A stretch of 64,000 nucleotides of DNA from Codonopsis lanceolata (lineage: Eukaryota > Streptophyta > Magnoliopsida > Asterales > Campanulaceae). The position numbers and the translations under genes were made by a program. Below the pieces are notes generated by a model. It made no database searches and was not told the DNA's origin. It saw nothing but the letters and a program-made list of their open reading frames with translations. How positions within the stretch are numbered: the stretch's first letter is position 1; every line of letters begins with the position of its first letter. The DNA is taken from NCBI GenBank assembly GCA_013146195.2, contig CM028379.1, forward strand, positions 159,556,437-159,620,436. Reading direction: 5' to 3'. Of the stretch, positions 58,460 through 64,000 are shown in pieces.

Positions 58460-59154
58460 CATTGTAACCCCGCACCCCCTAATCATAGTCTAATCCAAAC
58501 CACCTTCTGAAAGGGGACTCAAAAGTTCGCAACTTCATACCAATCGCAAGAGGATTTCTAACAACTTCCACAAAGTATAGCTTCATCTACTTAACGAACT
58601 TCCTCCACCTACTCTTCCTCAATCATACAAATAAGTTAGAATTACAGTCCCACGTCTGTAATACTCTCATTTTGTATAAAGCTTAAAATAATGTCCTTGA
58701 TTGAAGCTAAAGCCAAATCTGATGTTGTTGATGATGATTCGGTGGACATTGTCCGTCGCTTTTTCACGGCACCCTCTACTATCATTTTTGCTACAGTTTT
58801 TGGAATTTGGAGTATTACAAGAAGAAAAAGGAGAAATAAACAGGGCTTAATACACACACAAACAAAAATAGAAATGGAAAGATGAAGAAGGGGAAGAAGG
58901 AAGGTTGCGTTGGGGTTTGGGAGTCATTTGAGACAACTTAGGTTTCTTTCTTTTACATAAAAAGATCAAAATAATCTGCATGTGAAACCATGTGCAAGTT
59001 AACGTTCACTTTGAAACGATAATGGTGGGGAGGTGAGAAAAAGGGGCAAATGACAAACTAGGATTTGGTGGCAACCAAGGTAAAAAGTAATTTAGCCTAA
59101 CTTGTATGTTAAAGTTTGTGTACACTTGAGGGAAGTAAAATGTGTTTTATTATA
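58460..59154. other. Intergenic
   Basis: No gene recognised. A minus-strand frame at 58642-58857 has a hydrophobic start but no known motif. 58960-59150 loosely resembles ends of the long-TIR element at 14.9 kb. Confidence 0.4.
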
Positions 59155-59400
59155 ATCCCTCCGTCCCTAAATTATCGTCTTGGTTGACTCTAGGCACAGA
59201 TTAAGAAAAAACTATTGATTTGATTATTAATATTAATTTAATGTGTAATTTCATTTAAAGCACATGCATATGTAGCTCATAATTAAAGTAAGATGAAAAA
59301 ATAATAAAAAAGTGATAAAAATAATATTCTAAAAAGGTAAGTTTCAAAGTCGATAATTATTTTTGGACAAACGAAAAAAAAAAAAAAAAAAGTACGAGAA
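59155..59400. mobile_element. Stowaway MITE, degraded right end
   Basis: Starts ATCCCTCCGTCCCTAAATTATCGTC after TA. Its interior is the reverse complement of the MITE at 42096-42353, for example CATAATTAAAGTA, TTCTAAAAAGGTAAGTTTC and TTTAATGTGTA on the plus strand here. The right terminal repeat is replaced by a poly-A run (59373-59391). Confidence 0.85.
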
Positions 59401-59771
59401 CATATATAGATGAGATGGTATTTGCTAATAGAGCCCAACAATCCATGGAATCCAGGAATTAAGATGTTACTAAGATATTGGCGTCCTGAGGTTTTTCTAA
59501 AGCAAGTGCTGGCAGGATCAATAAGTTATACTAAAATGCGATCTTTATTCACGACTTCAAATTCTGCGTCGCATCTCAAGACAAGTCAAAGCAATAGCTC
59601 AAAAGAAACACAAGTGGAATTGAAAAGTTTCCACGCCCAAAGACAACGAAGGAAGTCATCCACACTCACTACCACCCCCCACCCCTCTAGTCCATCATCC
59701 AAAATGGACTGGTGGTTGATTCAACCTATACATACAAATATATATACCTATAAATCCTTGTGCACGACTTG

Positions 59772-61923
59772 TTATCTCATGAGCTTATCAAGCTTGAAAT
59801 CCATGATCTCGGAGACGGTTTCAAGAAATGCAGCTTCACTCATACCGGGAAGCATAGAATCGTGGGCTTCACGAACAATCCCCTCAATCACGGATTCCTT
59901 CTTCAAGGTCTCTCTGCACATGATGCTTCCAATGGCAAAGGGAGTGAGTCCTCTCTCTGACCCTTTCTTCAAAAGCATGGTGGAGATACGAAATGTCCGG
60001 GCACATTCTAGGGAGAGGTCCCACCCATAGAACTTCAAGAGTGTGATGTCTTGTTCAGCATCTAGAGATTTTATGTAGGCCAAGGTCTCTGGCGAATAGG
60101 GCTGTCGGGCTTGTGGCCAGTAAAGCCAATCAAAGGTGCAATCTTCAAACTGCCAATTGACAATGCAAGTGTCAGAGTTTGATTATCCACGGAAATTTTT
60201 TAAAGTGTTAAGAGAAAGAATTTTATAGATCAGTGATTTTGAATGACCGAGCTATCTCACAGCAGGATTATGCAGGGTCACGTAAACTTCTCACGAGAAA
60301 TCAGTTACAAAATGCATCTGATTGATTCTATTGTTTGAAGGTCCTAAAACTAGGTGATAGGACCTTCAGCTTCTCACCAATGAAATGTACGAGCAAAAAT
60401 AGTTCACAAATATTGAAAAGATGAAAATTGCTGACATGCTATGCATTACTGCTGAGAGACTAGTAAAACACAACTAACTGCAAGCAGATATAATTACAAA
60501 AGAAGACAAAGTTTACTAAATAAGAAGCAAGAAGAAAAGGAAGAGCAGTCCTTACATTTTCAGGCAAGCAATATCCATGATCTATTGGAATAAGCACAAT
60601 CCGGCCATCTTCCCCTTCTCGACTCATCAGAATATTCCCAGCATGCCTATCTGTATTTGCAGTTCTTATATCAAACACACTGATCTTATGGACCTCTTCC
60701 ACAGGAAAAACCCGGGGACCCATATCCTCACAACTTCCAGAATTCTTCATAAACATTTGCAACGATCCAACCTTAATGTTCCTCACAGTGCCGTCATACC
60801 CGTCTGGATGGTTAAACCCTCCGTGCAAGCACTGAACCATCACGGTTGGGGGAACATTAGCAAAGCCAACCTCATGGCTCTGAAATGATCGTGGCCCACT
60901 CTTCGGATGATCCAATATATAAGCTGCAACCTCTCTCAATGCACCTTCTCCTACTTTTGTTCCTTTTTTTAACCCCTCTCCATCGGATGACAGAGGTAGG
61001 CCTTGAGGATTGTTCACAGCCATTGGTTCTTCATCAACGGGCTTAAACACAGCGACGTACTTGTTGCCTGACGGATGTTGCATGAAGTAGGTTCCTCCCG
61101 TGCCCTCAGATGATCTGATAGGCTTTTTCCCTCTCTCCAGTCCGTCATATGCAGAATTAATCATATCCCATACGACTGAGGACAATTTGATCTTTGGACT
61201 GACAAGAACAGGTCTTACTAAGAAATCTAAATCTGGTGGCTTCCACGATACGACCTGAAGATCCTCCTCGGACCTGTTTTTGTCTTCTTTCCATGTCCTC
61301 TCACTCAAGTTCGCAGCCTCGACCGAGATTTCAAGATCTCTCTCCACAGGCTTAGACCGAACTTTCGCTGATTTCTGAACAACCAAGTGAATAACACCAT
61401 CACAATTCTTACAAATGTCATCGATCAGGCTCTGGTCATTCAGCTTCTCGCCATTGCAGAAAAGGTCTTGTTGCTCAACATCTACAAAACCTTTCCCTAG
61501 TTCGGTAATCCTTCGCTTCAAATACCCAACATTTCTGAATCTATCAACCTGAAACTCAAATTCCTTTCCACAGGTTGTTCTAACGGTGATGACAAGGAGA
61601 TCAGAAAGCCTAAGAATCAAATGAAGAACATTCCCACTTGTCACACCATAATCCTTAACAAGACAATTATTCCTTGCTAATTCCCTGCCACCGAAAACAA
61701 GCTTCTGACTTTTCACTACAAACCCTCTACATGTTTGGATCCTAAGCTTCACAGAAGCAATAGAATCAGACTCCAAGACACGCATTGGGATAACAGAACC
61801 GGCGACTGTTAGGTAAATTACAATCGATTCACTCCCGAAAAGACCAGACCAGGTATGAATAAAACCCGGTGATCTTCTTGACTGCTTGCGAATCGGGCTC
61901 AAAGCAACATCAGCAACTGACAT
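59772..61923 (-). CDS. PI4KG: Phosphatidylinositol 4-kinase gamma (ubiquitin-like domain kinase), 2 exons
   Basis: Plant type II PI4K gamma proteins have ubiquitin-like domains before a PI3/4-kinase fold. Several act on proteins rather than lipids, so the substrate is uncertain. Coding exons 61923-60556 and 60149-59772 join PEN to FEDC and give 581 residues. MSVADVALSP matches the family start; an ATG six bases upstream would add Met-Asn. Two ubiquitin-like domains span about residues 36-105 (VYL/IYLTVAGSVIPMRV, KLVFGGREL) and 110-185 (NGEKLNDQSLIDD). Kinase motifs are EGTGGTYFM, VAVFKP (Lys about 294), NTDRHAGN (Asp about 425) and the metal-binding IDHG (Asp about 448). The C-terminal FYGWDLSLECARTFRIST is typical. 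GA-rich leader DNA is at 62755-62800. An unspliced read-through of the intron is not the product. Confidence 0.96.
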
Positions 61924-62810
61924 ATTCACAAATTAACCAGCTTAACCACACCTAAGAAAACCCTACAATCCCTATATCTAAATTCACCCCTTCTCAATCT
62001 TCTTTCAGCTAATTCAAACAGAAAGGGACAAACAACAAAACCCTCAAATTTCTCAATCAAATTGGAGAGTTTTTGTTCTTCTCCTTATGATTGATCAAAT
62101 GCGATTATCGAGATTCTCTGTAACCCAATAATTCAAATAAATAAACTTAAATAATACGGGAATGAAACAACTATACAGTTTTAACAAAAAAAATTACTAA
62201 AAACCCGGAAGGAATTCAATGTTTCAGGACAAAGAAGAGCAAACCCTAATTTCAATTTAACGGTGTGGAAGAAAATGCTCGTGACACACAAAATGCAACC
62301 CCACAAACCTCAAACCCCCGTGTGGTTCGATCTTCGATCAATCTATCAACTCAAAGATTCAAACTTGATCGAAAGCTTCCCAAGGAAAAAAAACTTACTG
62401 ACAAAATTCGAAACAAAACAAAACAAACCCCTCTAGAAAAATTGAGTGAACATACTAAGAGCTGATTAGGGGACACGACGAGGAATTATGAGAATGTTGG
62501 GGAGGCGAAGCTTTTAGAAGAGAGAGCGTGTGTGGATTCTTACCGATGGAAAGAACCGAAAGTGAAAGGCAACGAATTGGAGACTTATAGTATTTTTGAA
62601 GATTTGAAGATCAATTGAGGGGAAGCGATGAACTTGGGAGTCGATTTTTGGTTGGGATTTGCCGAATTTAGCAATGTCATTGTTTTTGCTGTCATCTCAG
62701 GAGTCAAAGCACCCCGATCTTCTCGCCGGTTTTCCGAATTTCCAGTCAAAATGTCCAGAGAGAGAGAGGTGTAAAAGAGAGAGAGTGTGTGGGAGGGAGA
62801 GAGCGGAATT
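61924..62810 (-). other. Probable 5' leader and promoter of PI4K gamma
   Basis: No other gene seen. On the gene strand a CT-rich run (GAGAGA on the plus strand, 62758-62805) suggests a transcript start near 62750. A 5' UTR intron is possible but was not fixed. Confidence 0.4.
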
Positions 62811-63215
62811 ATAGCCGTTGGCTTTGTGTACGCTTTTGACTTTCTATGTCTATGTACTAAAATTACCCTTGGTAATTCCTTTAAAAAAAATCAATGTAAG
62901 AAATGCTTTGAATGTTCAAAACTACCCCCAAAGGCCCAGACAAATCCGAGAAATTGAATAAATTTGGATAAATTGCAGGAAGTACACTTTCCAAAAAATT
63001 TATCATGTTTAGTTCCTTATTTTTTGTTAGCCCGAAAAGGATATTTTTATAAATTCTTTTCTTAAAATACCCGTACAAACAAAAGTCACGAGATAAGATA
63101 TCGTAAATTCTATTATCGCAAATCAGATGTCATCTTTTTCACGCTAAAGTCTTCTGAAAGAAGATTTGGAAAAAGATCCAGCAAAGAGTTCTCGATTATA
63201 GATTTCGCCTAAAGC
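62811..63215. other. Intergenic
   Basis: AT-rich, no gene or repeat recognised. Confidence 0.5.
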
Positions 63216-63218
63216 TAA

Positions 63219-63421
63219 GTGCTTATTTGGTGGAGCGTTTTGACTAAAAACTCAGGCAAAAAATACAATGTTTTCTCTTTTAAATTGTTTCATTACAGCG
63301 CTTTTAAAATGTGATGCATTTACAACTACTATATTTATGAAAATAGCCTTTTGAAATAATTTTTCAAACTTTTTTACGAAAAAAAAAACTGCATTTTAAA
63401 AACGTTGCACCAAATGAGGTC
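63219..63421. mobile_element. PIF/Harbinger-type MITE, 203 bp
   Basis: GTGCTTATTTGGTGGAGCG at the left is inverse to CGTTGCACCAAATGAGGTC at the right. TAA duplications lie at 63216-63218 and 63422-63424. No ORF. Confidence 0.72.
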
Positions 63422-63424
63422 TAA

Positions 63425-64000
63425 CTTCAGTAAAAATCCATCGTTGCCCTCTTCATGAAGGCTATCAAGAAGAAAAGCACTGGAATCTTTTATACTATTA
63501 ATGTAGAGCTTCATGCGGCTATTGAACGGAAGCGTGAAATTTTTTAGTATTACCATCCGGTCATCCCTTTCCGACATCTATTTTAGCTGCTCTTTCTGAA
63601 GTCTCTTGGGTTTTTAACTACTTTTTTCTGTGCCTGGGCTAAATGCAGAGCCATTATGTCGTCTGGGTTATTAGAAGCCTAAAAAAATTCCTTTTCATCA
63701 ACCTCATCCTCGGCTTCTTGCACCTTGTTGAAAATATTACCAAAATAGTCTTCTTCCACCCCTTGCTTCTCATGACCAAGCTTCTTGGAGAAAAGTTGCA
63801 GAAGTCTGCCCCATTCTTGAGTATTCCACACAGCCTTAAGCGTATCGAGAAAGGTGTGGTGATGAGTCCAAATACATAAGAAGCGAAAAGGAAAATGTTT
63901 TTCACGTCACAGCTCTAATTGGAATTGCGATGCGTTGTTTTTGCATTCTGAATGAGGGGAAATTTAATCACGATGCATTATTTTTGTATCTCGATGCACC
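63425..64000. other. Intergenic
   Basis: No gene recognised. The last 80 bases contain GCGATGCG and CGATGCA motifs like those in the 40 bp repeat at 27.7 kb. Confidence 0.45.

Noticed and set aside
58642..58857. 71-residue minus-strand frame with hydrophobic start
   Set aside because: No family recognised and no supporting splice or promoter context; could be a fragment but not supportable.
59410..60030. 206-residue plus-strand frame at the PI4K gamma 3' exon
   Set aside because: Antisense shadow of a strongly conserved exon, low-complexity Ser content, no domain.

Overview
The window is nuclear DNA of a flowering plant, probably a eudicot. It has intron-rich plant genes, AT-rich intergenic DNA, LTR retrotransposons of both plant superfamilies, and several MITE and SINE families. 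No bacterial, organellar or CRISPR feature was seen.

Layout. 1-6.1 kb: a decayed Ty1/copia retrotransposon (Copia-1) with a clear 3' LTR but no matching 5' LTR. 6.3-10.4 kb: MITEs, microsatellites and an unclassified repeat interrupted by a hAT-type MITE. 10.4-21.5 kb: a second copia element (Copia-2) with both LTRs, split inside its reverse transcriptase/RNase H region by a 6.6 kb non-coding insertion that holds a long-TIR element and two tandem arrays. 22-38 kb: a gene island with a DRP1-type dynamin-related GTPase (16 exons), the DNA replication factor ORC4 (16 exons, E2F-like site in its promoter) and a class-3 lipase-like alpha/beta hydrolase. 39-44.5 kb: a 1.8 kb non-autonomous hAT element with a perfect 8 bp target duplication, an inverted second copy of the unclassified repeat carrying a SINE, a Stowaway MITE and a PIF/Harbinger-type MITE. 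44.8-45.4 kb: an LEA_2/NDR1-HIN1-like gene with a frameshift. 46.5-58.5 kb: a complete but dead Ty3/gypsy element on the minus strand, with an extra antisense ORF region typical of the Tat/Retand lineage. 59.8-61.9 kb: a type II phosphatidylinositol 4-kinase gamma on the minus strand with two ubiquitin-like domains. The rest is intergenic with one more MITE.

Four host genes look intact (DRP1, ORC4, lipase, PI4K gamma). Splice sites were assigned by reading; exon lengths sum to whole codons (607, 416, 342 and 581 residues). The genes belong to unrelated processes (cell plate/endocytosis, replication licensing, lipid hydrolysis, lipid or protein phosphorylation), and nothing suggests a functional cluster. 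I found no convincing new molecular system. The most informative structure is the transposon layering: target duplications, and in two cases an empty site in a sister repeat copy, date insertions relative to each other.
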